Shown here: positions 48,450 to 59,039 of the stretch, piece after piece | Layout of the letters: the number at the start of each line of letters is the position of its first letter | Numbering within the stretch: position 1 is the stretch's first letter | Source: Owenia fusiformis | Taxonomy: Eukaryota > Annelida > Polychaeta > Sabellida > Oweniidae | DNA: 64,000 nt | Assembly (NCBI GenBank): GCA_903813345.2 | Contig: CAIIXF020000012.1 | Span: forward strand, 11,636,932-11,700,931 | Direction: 5' to 3' | The notes under the pieces: model-generated | What the model saw: the letters and a program-made list of their open reading frames with translations, nothing else | Database searches by the model: none | What the model was told of the DNA's origin: nothing | Made by a program: the position numbers and the translations under genes

Positions 48450-50435
48450 TGTCGGACCTGGCCAAAATGTGGTAGTGTGGAGAGGTCAAGTCACTGACAA
48501 TTATTTTATTATGGGATTCTCACAGATTATCTACGTGGGCGCAGACCTGGTTTGGTGGTACTGCGGCTTAAGAAAACATACATGACAAGAATTAATGGCA
48601 ACAAACACACATATATTTATACAATTACAATAAAAATTACAATAAAATATCAGTTTACGCAAATAATGTATGTCTAATGTCTTTATTTATTCTCCTATAC
48701 TCAAAGAGTAATCTCAAAGTCCTTATTATTGCTCATATGCTCTAATAAAATCAAACTCAAATGTCTGTCATCCCCAAATTACTCTAAAACTAATATTAAT
48801 CACAATGTCCAGAAATTATATACACTCTGCTGCTTCGTCTCTTCTAGGGTCGTTGCTCTGGTTACTCCTCACATCAAAATTAATAATACTCCTGGCTATT
48901 CTTCAGCTTACTTCAATTTACTCTTGGTTTCCTCAAGATGCTCCTCCTCTGCTAATATGATTACTCTCAATTTACTCCTCCTGCTCTCAAATTACTCCTT
49001 GATTACTCTCTCAATTACGCCTAACATCCGGTAACTCCTTAATTGCTCTAAGGATCAGATGACTCCACAATTACTCCTACGATCACTCCTTACTCCTTCT
49101 GCTCCCAGCTTACTCCGGGCTCACTCTACTCACAAGTTACTCCCAATTGCTCTTCAAATTACTCGTTCCACTCTCAGATTACTCCTGGCTTACTCTCTGT
49201 TAGTTCCGCGGAGAGTAATAATTACTCTCAGCTCACTGGTAGATTCTGTAAGGCCAATGAGTAAACCTGAATAAATTAGCTCTTACAATAAGAGTGAAAC
49301 AATGCTGGAGATGAGTAATTCTAATGAGAAATGAACAATCTATATTACTCCCTGATAATCCACATGAGGAGCAAAGGCAAAAGATCAATTTACTCCACAG
49401 CTAGCAAAACTATGCAAAGTTAACTAAAGAAACGTTGGGAAAGTAAAGTAAGGAGTATTTGTTCAGACAAGCTAAATGATAATGAATTAATTTGTTACAG
49501 AGATATGGATTCCCCTTGTATTAGCAAAAGTAGGAAAATACCAAAAGCACAATTATGAAAAGGTTATTCTCGATCTCAAACTGATGTAAGCATAAAAATA
49601 CTGTATAAATCAGGTTCTGATCAACAATAAACAACACTGATTCCCAGTCACTCTCTGGTAGTTCCGCGGGAAGTACCAATTACCTCCAGCTCACTTTTAG
49701 ATGCCGCAACTGAGAATCAAATGTACAGGCTTAGATATCAAACACTTGGAAGACAACACTGGCAGCCAGATGGAAATATTTAGCTTGGAATTACAAAGTT
49801 AAAAGCACATAAATGCACCTTTCATAAAGTCTTATAAATAATTCACTGTTTCTCAAAATAATAGATGATCAGCACATCATCATCCTCAACATCATTTGAA
49901 GCTATGGAATACGAGCCATAGAAAAAGGTAACCTTACCACATGCGTCTTCCTGCTTCTAGATACCTTACTCCCAACTTCAGGTCATCAACAGGTAGTCAC
50001 ACCACACATGGCCCTGATTCTCTCCCGCTTTTCCCTCTCCAAAACGTCCAATAAACCTACTTCCGTGTAGATTAAACTGCCTCAACAACAGCACAAAATA
50101 CTTCTCGAATAAATGTCACTATCCTTAATGACAGATTACACTTATCTCCTACGATATCTCCACAAGTTTCAGCATCAATCCAAAGCTAAATGGCCGCCAT
50201 CTTCCTCACGCTTCTTCTTTTTCAAGCCCCAGGTTCAACTATTGTAAATCAGGGATCCCACGTGACCAATTTTAGGGGAAATACCCTTTACCTTTCGGTC
50301 CAGTGTAATTAATAACTCCCGGGAGAGTCCCTCTTATATTGTTAATGACATGTAACAATTAACTTTTAAATTTATTAAAGATTATTACAATTTAATTAAA
50401 ATAACATAAAGTGGGGAATTCCTAAATTTCCCACA
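48450..50435 (-). repeat. 3' LTR (1986 bp)
   Basis: On the plus strand it runs from tgtcggacctggccaaaatg to taaatttcccaca. It contains many TTACTC words (GAGTAA in element sense) and an internal duplication around tagttccgcgg (about 49201 and 49659). Small reading frames in it are not genes. Confidence 0.95.
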
Positions 50436-50450
50436 CACCCCCCATCTTAA
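50436..50450 (-). other. Polypurine tract
   Basis: Minus-strand taagatggggggtg directly before the 3' LTR start tgtggg; expected site of plus-strand priming. Confidence 0.75.
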
Positions 50451-50689
50451 ATCAATGCGCCCTCGCATTGCTACTCCTAACTCGAGTAATGAGTAAACGA
50501 CTATCTTAATCTAAAGTTCAATTAACTACAAAAATAACATATAAGAACATTAAACATCTTACAGTCTATAATGTTCCAATTACTCATCCTTAGCTCCCAT
50601 CTCTTTACATTAAATCAAAATCTCAAGTGTATCTTGGTTTTAATATATGACTTAATGTCCATAAATGAGAAAAAACATTCGGTCTCTAT

Positions 50690-51061
50690 CTACTCATTGA
50701 TCCTGTTGTTTTCACAATCCTCAGAGAGTAGTATCAACTCAAGCACATCTATGGCCTTTCTATGCACCTCCTCCAAACATCTACGCGACTCCGATGTATG
50801 GCCTGATGCTAACCCAAATGTATTTAAAACTGGTATCATCCTTTCCAGCGAGCGTTTCATTTCCATGAGTTGAGGAGTGACTGTCTCTTGAGAAACATGC
50901 TCTTTCTCTACTATAGGCTCCTCTAATGTGTTCTCATACACCTTGCTTCTCCGAGTAGGCTCTGCTCTTCCACTCCTTTGGGAACCTCCTCTTCTCCCAG
51001 ACATTCCGTTAGTCTGAGTGGATTCTACCCTTCTACTCCTTAAATGGTATCCTATTGGCAT
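50690..51061 (-). CDS. Retrotransposon ORF3, Pol C-terminal-like tail
   Basis: 123 codons from ATG, starting MPIGYHLRSRRVES. The frame is open upstream of that ATG (APRSNIETP), overlapping the end of ORF2 in another frame, so this may be the tail of a once continuous or frameshifted product. YHLRSRR resembles the YNLRPR-type motif at the C-terminus of many gypsy Pol proteins, which suggests the tail was kept when RT and integrase were lost. The rest is charged with a leucine-rich helix near the end. Confidence 0.55.
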   Translation of the reverse strand: MPIGYHLRSRRVESTQTNGMSGRRGGSQRSGRAEPTRRSKVYENTLEEPIVEKEHVSQETVTPQLMEMKRSLERMIPVLNTFGLASGHTSESRRCLEEVHRKAIDVLELILLSEDCENNRINE

Positions 51062-51069
51062 TGGAGTCT

Positions 51070-51966
51070 CTATATTACTCCTTGGCGCATCTTCTCTCGT
51101 CGTTCAACTGGAACAATATTTGCTTCCTCCATCAATGGTAACTCATGTCTACAGGGAACTCTATTCTTCAGTTGATCATTCCTCTGATTAAACTTCTTAG
51201 CCTTACTCCTGATGAATGGCTGATTCATAATCAACTCCTTTAGTTTGCTCTCCTGTCCATCAGAGTCTTTCTCAAGTGACAATATCTTCCTCTCCTTTAA
51301 TTTATTGGGAGCTACCTCCTTTTGCGCGTGGACCTTGTCCCTATTTGGCCTCTTCAATCTATTCTCTTGAGTATTATCCCAAGTGAAAGTCTCATGAGTA
51401 CTCCCTGTAAGTGCTCTCTTCAGAATAGACTGTTCTCTTTGGCTCAGTGATGGTCCATTGCTCCTAGTAGATTTACTTTGTACTCGACTATCCCTCCCAG
51501 TACAGTTGTCCTTTCTACTCCCAAAATTCTGGTTATTGGGAGTTGACCTCTTCGTCTCATACTCCACCAATGTAGGGTTCTTGCCGACTTGTTTTGACTT
51601 TCTCAGTCTTCCCTTGCTGTTCACACTTTGGGTTCGCATTCCACTCTCCTGACAATACCCTTTACTCTTCAAAACAAGATTTCTAAGATCATCTGATTTA
51701 TTCTCATTATTCCTCATTATTCCCCTCATAGATGAGTTTTCCTTAAGTGTAAGTCTCTGGTTCTTATGCAAGGATAGCTCATTGCTCGGAACGTCACTAT
51801 TTGTATCAGGGATATCATACTGTCCTTCAGTGGATTCTTCTCCACTCTCTCCAGATTCAAACTTAGTAATATCTCTTCTTGGCTCTGGGCAGCCTTCGTC
51901 AGTATCCTCGCCATCAGGAAACTCCATCATCTCTGTGTCATCCGCATCCACATTCCTATCAAACAT
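51070..51966 (-). CDS. Retrotransposon ORF2, charged protein of unknown role
   Basis: 298 codons. The ATG overlaps the Gag-protease stop (ATGTTTGA), so reinitiation or frameshifting is plausible. The N-terminus is acidic (DADDTEMMEFPDGEDTDEG), the rest rich in Lys/Arg/Ser/Asn, with no RT, RNase H or integrase motif. It may be an unstructured spacer or what remains of Pol after deletion. No homology recognised. Confidence 0.65.
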   Translation of the reverse strand: MFDRNVDADDTEMMEFPDGEDTDEGCPEPRRDITKFESGESGEESTEGQYDIPDTNSDVPSNELSLHKNQRLTLKENSSMRGIMRNNENKSDDLRNLVLKSKGYCQESGMRTQSVNSKGRLRKSKQVGKNPTLVEYETKRSTPNNQNFGSRKDNCTGRDSRVQSKSTRSNGPSLSQREQSILKRALTGSTHETFTWDNTQENRLKRPNRDKVHAQKEVAPNKLKERKILSLEKDSDGQESKLKELIMNQPFIRSKAKKFNQRNDQLKNRVPCRHELPLMEEANIVPVERREKMRQGVI

Positions 51967-54595
51967 CGTTTTTTTCGGTCTTATATGAATCTCCCCTTAT
52001 GTTGTACCTATCTATCTCAGGTTTACTCCTCTGTGAGTGGCAGGAGGAACACAGCATTATCTCTTCTGCCTTTTGTTCCTGATCCCTGAAGTAAATTCTC
52101 AAATTAGGATAATCGATAATGGCTCCGCTTGCAGATAAATACTCTGACCCAAGGATACCATCAGGGGCAATATCTGCTACCGCTATATTCATGGGCATCA
52201 CTTTACCATCTAGTTCAATGTCACATGATATCACCCCAAACATAGCTAAATGGGATCCATCTGCCTGTGTGAAGAGTCGATCTAAGGGTCTCAGAGGAGG
52301 GCGATGCTCTTTTGGAATACGATTGTAGCAACCCCAGCCTATCATAGTGCTAACAGCCCCTGAATCAACAAGGAATTCCATCCCAGTGCCACAGATATCC
52401 ACATCTGCTACTATCTTCCGCACCAGTTCCTCTCTATTCCCTGTAGTTATCTCCTCATAACGATCTGCCATAAACCTCACAGGAGTCACAGAATTGGTGG
52501 TTACTGTCCTGGACTGATCTTTCTCTCTTTTTGGCTTCTTAGGTAATGGACAGTCAAATGACAAATGCCCAGGTTTGTCACAATTATAACAGGTAATTGT
52601 TGGACACCATCTTACTCTATGTCCCTCCTCTCCGCACTTTTTACAACTGAATGTACGTTTAGAAGGTCCTCTGTTAGCGATATCGGCTATATCCTTACTC
52701 ATCTTTCCCAGTGTCTTTTCGAGTAACTGCTCCACTGGTTTTAGTATTTGCTGCAGTTTAGTACTTATATCATCTTCCTCATCAACTTGCAAGATTTTAT
52801 GATCCCTCTTAGATTTTAGGCCTCTCCTGATTCTTTCCGATTCCTGGTAGCTTTCCTCTTTGAGAGCTACCTCAATGGCCTTATCAAGTGTTTCTGGATC
52901 CTTCCTGTGAATGGCTTGTCGCAAATCATCATCTGGTATGGCTTGCTCAAAGCTCCTTCTGGCAAGCCTATCTTGAGCCATCCTGCTCATCTCAGGATAG
53001 GCTAACGAAGCTAAACGCCGAATATTCTGGCCCAAACTCTGAAGGGACTCCTTTGGCTTTCGTGTGCGACTGCACAACTCAGCCTCAAACACGTCGGCTT
53101 TCCCCCCTGGTCCAAATCTCTTTTCAAGGGCCTCTATTAAGTCCTCATAGGAATAGCCCTCTTCCAGTTCAAGCACCAATTGTTGGGCGTCTCCACGAAG
53201 ATTAGTAGCCAAATACTGCCTTTTCTCCTCTGGAGTCCAGCCGTTATTCTCTACGCAAGTAGCAAAGTAAGCCCTGTAATCTTTCCAAGGTGTACTTCCA
53301 TCAAATGTTTGTGTTGGCTTTATGTGTACATGTGAATTCTTGTTTGACTTTATTAACTCCGTGCACATGTCCAGAACTTTGGTAACAATCACTGACTCAG
53401 CTGCTTTCTCCTCTTTCACCTCTGGAGCTAATCCTTCTGTAGATACTCTCTGCTGGGTACCTCTACTAAGGTCTGGATTCGGAACATTACCAATGAGTTC
53501 CTTTGGTTGCCTTCTATCCTGATGATCAGGAGGGCATTCCATCGGAGGCTGAAGGGAATGTCTCCCACTTCTCCTTATCTCACTCCTGTCGAGTACTCCT
53601 GCATCATGGAATTCCCCAACCCCTTCCTGGGCCAACTGCTCACGGGAGTATTGGGAAGGTTCCTGATAAGTCTCCTCTCTGAGCAATGGAGCAGACCTTC
53701 CCTGCTCTCTCAGTTGCTCAGAGTAACCCCTTCCATATTCTTGTGACAGTGTCAACCTATCACCCCCCATCTTAGCTTCATGTGACCATCCTTTGCCAAG
53801 ATGTGATGCTAATTCCTCACCAACATACCGATCCTGTCTCTGAAGTGATGGCCTCTTCATATATATGCCAGAACATACATCTCCTTGCAGCTGAGTATTT
53901 ACTCTGCCTGGAGTATGTGGAGAGTCATGTCTACTCTTCTGCTCTAGCTCTTGATCTGCAGCCATTGTATTCTTGTAACTCTGCTTTTGTTTACTCCCTG
54001 ACTCATCGTATGTGAAACAACTGTCACTCTTGGCAGTAGGGAGACGCTGCATTATTTCAGACAGAAAGCCCTTTACTTCCTGCTGGCCTTCATGATGACT
54101 TGTATTCAGTCTCTCTAATTCTTGATGTAACTCCCTTTTAAGATTTTCCTTACCTGAGTAGACTTCCCTTCTCAGATCCTCATACATATTTCTGTTTTGT
54201 TGGTCCAGAGCCTTCATTTGACTGTTTAAAACAGACATCTGCAATTGCTGACTCTGTAGCTCCTGTTCAATTGGCATAATTACTCCTGGAGATTTTCCAT
54301 CTAGTACAGTGGATGTTAAAGGGTAACCTCTCGCTGGTGTCATCCCATAACCTTCTCCCTGTACTGTGTATTCAGTCTTAGATCTCGCTCCTGCTGGATT
54401 TTCCTCTGCTTGTCTTGCAGATTCGGTTCCACTAAATGTGTCTCTTCTGACTGGCACTGTATCATCAAGCCCAATATCCATTTGAGCATTATCTCCTTGG
54501 AAGAAGACAGTGTTATCAGCAGACTCCTCCTCCTGTCTTCTCCCTTCCGTCTGGGATTCCATGTATTCCATCCCTTCCTCTGGTTTAGTTGCCAT
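51959..54595 (-). CDS. Gag with two zinc knuckles and aspartic protease
   Basis: 878 residues. Residues 1-420 are polar and Gln/Glu-rich with a coiled coil near 105-170. About 425-575 is a retrotransposon Gag core (TFDGSTPWKDYRAYF, LRGDAQQLVLEL, LIEALEKRFGP). Two CCHC knuckles follow: CKKCGEEGHRVRWC (about 650) and CYNCDKPGHLSFDC (about 668). The protease has the catalytic VDSGAVSTMIG (about 741), a flap-like ADGSHLAMFGV and the late GILGSEYL. It is open throughout, consistent with recent activity. The protease is in frame with Gag. The C-terminus has a cysteine pair (CSSC) of unknown meaning. Confidence 0.9.
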   Translation of the reverse strand: MATKPEEGMEYMESQTEGRRQEEESADNTVFFQGDNAQMDIGLDDTVPVRRDTFSGTESARQAEENPAGARSKTEYTVQGEGYGMTPARGYPLTSTVLDGKSPGVIMPIEQELQSQQLQMSVLNSQMKALDQQNRNMYEDLRREVYSGKENLKRELHQELERLNTSHHEGQQEVKGFLSEIMQRLPTAKSDSCFTYDESGSKQKQSYKNTMAADQELEQKSRHDSPHTPGRVNTQLQGDVCSGIYMKRPSLQRQDRYVGEELASHLGKGWSHEAKMGGDRLTLSQEYGRGYSEQLREQGRSAPLLREETYQEPSQYSREQLAQEGVGEFHDAGVLDRSEIRRSGRHSLQPPMECPPDHQDRRQPKELIGNVPNPDLSRGTQQRVSTEGLAPEVKEEKAAESVIVTKVLDMCTELIKSNKNSHVHIKPTQTFDGSTPWKDYRAYFATCVENNGWTPEEKRQYLATNLRGDAQQLVLELEEGYSYEDLIEALEKRFGPGGKADVFEAELCSRTRKPKESLQSLGQNIRRLASLAYPEMSRMAQDRLARRSFEQAIPDDDLRQAIHRKDPETLDKAIEVALKEESYQESERIRRGLKSKRDHKILQVDEEDDISTKLQQILKPVEQLLEKTLGKMSKDIADIANRGPSKRTFSCKKCGEEGHRVRWCPTITCYNCDKPGHLSFDCPLPKKPKREKDQSRTVTTNSVTPVRFMADRYEEITTGNREELVRKIVADVDICGTGMEFLVDSGAVSTMIGWGCYNRIPKEHRPPLRPLDRLFTQADGSHLAMFGVISCDIELDGKVMPMNIAVADIAPDGILGSEYLSASGAIIDYPNLRIYFRDQEQKAEEIMLCSSCHSQRSKPEIDRYNIRGDSYKTEKNDV

Positions 54596-54631
54596 ATTCT
54601 CTTTTGGACGTCCTCCCTAAGCAAATCCCGA

Positions 54632-54642
54632 CGCTGCCACCA
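54632..54642 (-). other. Primer-binding site, tRNA-Leu-like
   Basis: Minus-strand tggtggcagcg starts one base after the 5' LTR. It fits the 3' end (cgctgccacca) of a tRNA-Leu of the AAG type as I recall it; the match weakens after 11 nt. Confidence 0.65.
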
Positions 54643-54643
54643 A

Positions 54644-56649
54644 TGTCGGACCTGGCCAAAATGTGGTAGTGTGGAGAGGTCAAGTCACTGACAATTATTT
54701 TATTATGGGATTCTCACAGATTATCTACGTGGGCGCAGACCTGGTTTGGTGGTACTGCGGCTTAAGAAAACATACATGACAAGAATTAATGGCAACAAAC
54801 ACACATATATTTATACAATTACAATAAAAATTACAATAAAATATCAGTTTACGCAAATAATGTATGTCTAATGTCTTTATTTATTCTCCTATACTCAAAG
54901 AGTAATCTCAAAGTCCTTATTATTGCTCATATGCTCTAATAAAATCAAACTCAAATGTCTGTCATCCCCAAATTACTCTAAAACTAATATTAATCACAAT
55001 GTCCAGAAATTATATACACTCTGCTGCTTCGTCTCTTCTAGGGTCGTTGCTCTGGTTACTCCTCACATCAAAATTAATAATACTCCTGGCTATTCTTCAG
55101 CTTACTTCAATTTACTCTTGGTTTCCTCAAGATGCTCCTCCTCTGCTAATATGATTACTCTCAATTTACTCCTCCTGCTCTCAATTTACTCCTCCTGCTC
55201 TCAAATTACTCCTTGATTACTCTCTCAATTACGCCTAACATCCGGTAACTCCTTAATTGCTCTAAGGATCAGATGACTCCACAATTACTCCTACGATCAC
55301 TCCTTACTCCTTCTGCTCCCAGCTTACTCCGGGCTCACTCTACTCACAAGTTACTCCCAATTGCTCTTCAAATTACACTTTCCACTCTCAGATTACTCCT
55401 GGCTTACTCTCTGTTAGTTCCGCGGAGAGTAATAATTACTCTCAGCTCACTGGTAGATTATGTAAGGCCAATGAGTAAACCTGAATAAATTAGCTCTTAC
55501 AATAAGAGTGAAACAATGCTGGAGATGAGTAATTCTAATGAGAAATGAACAATCTATATTACTCCCTGATAATCCACATGAGGAGCAAAGGCAAAAGATC
55601 AATTTACTCCACAGCTAGCAAAACTATGCAAAGTTAACTAAAGAAACGTTGGGAAAGTAAAGTAAGGAGTATTTGTTCAGACAAGCTAAATGATAATGAA
55701 TTAATTTGTTACAGAGATATGGATTCCCCTTGTATTAGCAAAAGTAGGAAAATACCAAAAGCACAATTATGAAAAGGTTATTCTCGATCTCAAACTGATG
55801 TAAGCATAAAAATACTGTATAAATCAGGTTCTGATCAACAATAAACAACACTGATTCCCAGTCACTCTCTGGTAGTTCCGCGGGAAGTACCAATTACCTC
55901 CAGCTCACTTTTAGATGCCGCAACTGAGAATCAAATGTACAGGCTTAGATATCAAACACTTGGAAGACAACACTGGCAGCCAGATGGAAATATTTAGCTT
56001 GGAATTACAAAGTTAAAAGCACATAAATGCACCTTTCATAAAGTCTTATAAATAATTCACTGTTTCTCAAAATAATAGATGATCAGCACATCATCATCCT
56101 CAACATCATTTGAAGCTATGGAATACGAGCCATAGAAAAAGGTAACCTTACCACATGCGTCTTCCTGCTTCTAGATACCTTACTCCCAACTTCAGGTCAT
56201 CAACAGGTAGTCACACCACACATGGCCCTGATTCTCTCCCGCTTTTCCCTCTCCAAAACGTCCAATAAACCTACTTCCGTGTAGATTAAACTGCCTCAAC
56301 AACAGCACAAAATACTTCTCGAATAAATGTCACTATCCTTAATGACAGATTACACTTATCTCCTACGATATCTCCACAAGTTTCAGCATCAATCCAAAGC
56401 TAAATGGCCGCCATCTTCCTCACGCTTCTTCTTTTTCAAGCCCCAGGTTCAACTATTGTAAATCAGGGATCCCACGTGACCAATTTTAGGGGAAATACCC
56501 TTTACCTTTCGGTCCAGTGTAATTAATAACTCCCGGGAGAGTCCCTCTTATATTGTTAATGACATGTAACAATTAACTTTTAAATTTATTAAAGATTATT
56601 ACAATTTAATTAAAATAACATAAAGTGGGGAATTCCTAAATTTCCCACA
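54644..56649 (-). repeat. 5' LTR (2006 bp)
   Basis: Same ends as the 3' LTR. The 20-bp length difference is one extra copy of ctcaatttactcctcctgct near 55171-55200. Its right end is 49 bp from the GP5 exon 1 donor. Confidence 0.95.
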
Positions 56650-56698
56650 ATAGAATAGACAATGGACAAACGTATTAATATTAGAAAATTAAACTCAC

Positions 56699-56706
56699 CT
56701 CAACAT
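56699..56706 (-). CDS. GP5 exon 1 coding part
   Basis: ATG TTG AG|gtgagt, flanked by the conserved 5' UTR (gaaggataaatacttcag). A truncated mariner-type element begins 88 bp upstream, as in GP3. Confidence 0.75.
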
Positions 56707-56793
56707 TTTCCTCTAGTTATCTGAGGTCTACATAGAAAATCTGAAGTATTTATCCTTCAGCAATGATTATCATATACTTTATCTAAATATCTA

Positions 56794-57279
56794 AAGGGTG
56801 AGCCAATAATACAACCCAAACAAATCTTAATAACTCATTCATCCAGTATGGGTTTTGAGTATTTTTTCAAATGAAATTTCAAATGAATTCCGCCTTCCAT
56901 TGGTCATGTTGGTCTATCTCCTTTCCACAAAGTAAAGAAATTCGATAATTTCCGCTGCGCTGATTGGCTGTATGCAAATGAGCGCAATCGATGACGTCAA
57001 TGGGTTGTGGTGATTTAGTAGATAAGGTATACGAATATTTAGAGATAATTGCAATAAAAATGACTATAGTAGTACAAAGCAGTAAATATTTGTAATTAAT
57101 AAATAATGAAATATGGACGGGGCACTTTCATTCGGATTCTTATATAATTTGATTTAATCAAATTTTGACAGAATTTGTGTTTTAAAGACTTATAATTCAC
57201 GGATCAGCCTCACTTAACTCATGCGATTGTAAACAAACAAAGTAAAAATGAACAAGCAAATCAAGTTAAATTTTCTGAT
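56794..57279. mobile_element. Truncated mariner-type element in the GP5 promoter
   Basis: Homologous to the first ~490 bp of 38619-39954 (aagggtgagccaataatac at its end), then cut off at 57279 where unrelated sequence starts. Confidence 0.8.
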
Positions 57280-57465
57280 AGTTACTTTTATGCCAGGGTT
57301 GTTACAACCTCAATAACACTTAGGATGCACCTGACCACTATACCATATTAATTAACTCATCACTAAATTCCATATTATATGTCATAATGGTTATGAATGG
57401 CCTGGGGGCATTTTTATATACTTAGTATGACGGATCCTTTCCAAAAATCATCTTACCTAACCCTA

Positions 57466-58240
57466 CTATCACACCAAACTAGTTCTCACTACGTTCTCGA
57501 AAACGGGCTTCAACTGTGTACGAACGGACTGGACCTACTAAGAACCGTTTGGGATCTATTTACAAACGTCATCGAACGTACTCGAACGGGTAGGTCCTCT
57601 AGAACTCAGACAATGCTCAAAATGTTCTCGTGGTCGTCACGTTCTACAATTAGAACGAGTGAAAACGTACTAACGACGAGCTGGACGTACTACGAACGGA
57701 ACCGTCGTACTTCAATCCTACTAGGGACGTTTTAACAACGAGTTGAACTGTCTGAGGACGTGTTTAGAACGAGGTAGAACTAATTGCAAACGGGTTTAAA
57801 CTGATTAAGAACGTATTTAACACTGCTTATGAACGAGTTAGCAAAAATATAGCTATCACACCAAACAAGTTGCCACTGCGTTCTCCAAAACTGTGTGCGA
57901 ACGGAATGAACGCAGCTGCAACTTTCTAAGGTCTATTTACGAACTTTATGAACGTTCTTAGACGGGAATGTGATTTTAGAATTTTGAATCGATGGCGACC
58001 ATGCCGTTCTGTTATCAGGTCATGTTGACCTTCTAGACTAAGGGACGCGTTCTACTACGTTGCACACCGACGTGGTGCGACCTGAACGAACTGCGAACGA
58101 GATGGACGTATTGAAGACTGTTTAAGAACGAAGAAGCTAATTATTTCAGACATATTTCCCGACCACAGCCAGATTGAGCCCGTTTTACGTCGTTTTCGTA
58201 GGACTGGCAAGAACGGGTAAGAACTAGTTTGGTGTGATAG
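57466..58240. mobile_element. AACG-rich TIR element
   Basis: Ends ctatcacaccaaactagttct and complement (gaactagtttggtgtgatag). A second internal end (tatcacaccaaacaagttg) lies at 57852, so two units may be fused. The body is packed with aacg words (gaacgg, gaacga, aacgtac). No transposase. The target duplication is not clear. Confidence 0.75.
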
Positions 58241-59020
58241 GGGGGTTACCAAGGAACATCGAAAGAGCATGACATGAGTACTTTTTGCATTGTTAGAGTA
58301 TGATAAGGAAACTACAAAAAGAGATTATGATAGCTCCAAACAGTCACAGTACTTAAAATTCAAACACAGTTGTTATTGTGTAAACAGTCCATTAAACATT
58401 GCAATCTAATTAATTTATAATTATAGAAAACTATTTTCACTGCAAACAACAATATAATTAACCAGATGAATGGTTTCCCATTTTAGTCCATTTGTCATTT
58501 GTCATTTTCCTGAACGTTGAAATATGTAAATTTATGATGTTTTATTGTGTTATCACTTTTCGAACATTACTGTATTCACGCCTTCTATAAACTGTGAACA
58601 AAGTCAATATTTCATCCGGGTTATATTCGCGAGCAATGCCCCTGTTAATACGAGTATTGTGTGACGGCATAACGGCGGTACGTAGTAATGGCTGACCATA
58701 ATGAATATTCGAAACATTTTGGTGAGTTTTCATGTTCGAATCGTAATACAGACCTCAGAGTAGGTGTAATATGTGAAGAAAAGGTTTGTGCCTAGCCATG
58801 CGGGATGTATTCGACAATATTACCCCTGCTCTTTGGTCTATATTTCTTAATTATTAGGGATTTATGAAGATTTATTCAACTGGGGTGCACAAAATCAACT
58901 CCGGGGAACAAATTATATGTGCAAATGAAGGTGGTCATTATCGAATAAGTGATTATCTTCAATATTTTGAAAACTAAGCACAGATAGGCCTACATCATAA
59001 TATCGCTGTCTAAACCCAGG
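58241..59020. other. Intergenic, nothing recognised
   Basis: AT-rich, no gene or repeat structure supported. Confidence 0.4.
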
Positions 59021-59039
59021 TTTTCAGGGCCAGGGTATA

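Larger units (their letters stand above)
48450..56649 (-). mobile_element. LTR retrotransposon, Gag-protease only, in GP5 intron 1
   Basis: 8.2 kb, TG...CA LTRs, ATAG target duplication (48446-48449 and 56650-56653). On the minus strand the order is 5' LTR, primer-binding site, Gag-protease, two smaller frames, polypurine tract, 3' LTR. The 4.2-kb interior has no reverse transcriptase, RNase H or integrase, so it must depend on a partner element. The LTRs differ by a 20-bp duplication and only a few substitutions in the parts I compared, so the insertion is recent. Gypsy-like by Gag and 4-bp duplication. Confidence 0.9.
43853..56706 (-). pseudogene. GP5: secreted-protein family member, one base from intact
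   Basis: Exon 1 56706-56699, exon 2 45042-44792 (251 nt), exon 3 44649-44274 (376 nt), exon 4 44011-43853 (159 nt, TAA). All splice sites are canonical, and phases fit except that exon 3 is 1 nt short of 377. The missing base is in a T-run near 44630 (five T, against six in GP3), and the frame then stops within about 15 codons. Otherwise the gene would encode about 264 aa: signal peptide (SKPPIILLTVTCFLSVM), sequons NRT, NVS and NVT, cysteines in RRQC, RYCG and YVCS, and an FPPP C-terminus. No known domain is recognised. The run may be a sequencing or assembly error. Intron 1 is 11.7 kb because it hosts the LTR element, in the same orientation as the gene. Confidence 0.8.
43440..57280. repeat. 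Paralogous block B (contains GP5)
   Basis: Matches block A from gttctaaggatgggatg (about 43480) to the truncated mariner-type element at 57279, where the match to A (39103) stops. It keeps ancestral empty sites for several insertions in A. It carries its own deletion near 45380 and the LTR retrotransposon. Confidence 0.85.

Noticed and set aside
48729-49274. Leu/Ser-rich frames in the LTRs (also 54923-55488)
   Set aside because: They lie antisense to the element in LTR sequence and derive from the repeated TTACTC words.
51458-54691. Several plus-strand frames of 60-105 codons
   Set aside because: Antisense shadows of the Gag-protease and ORF2 frames.
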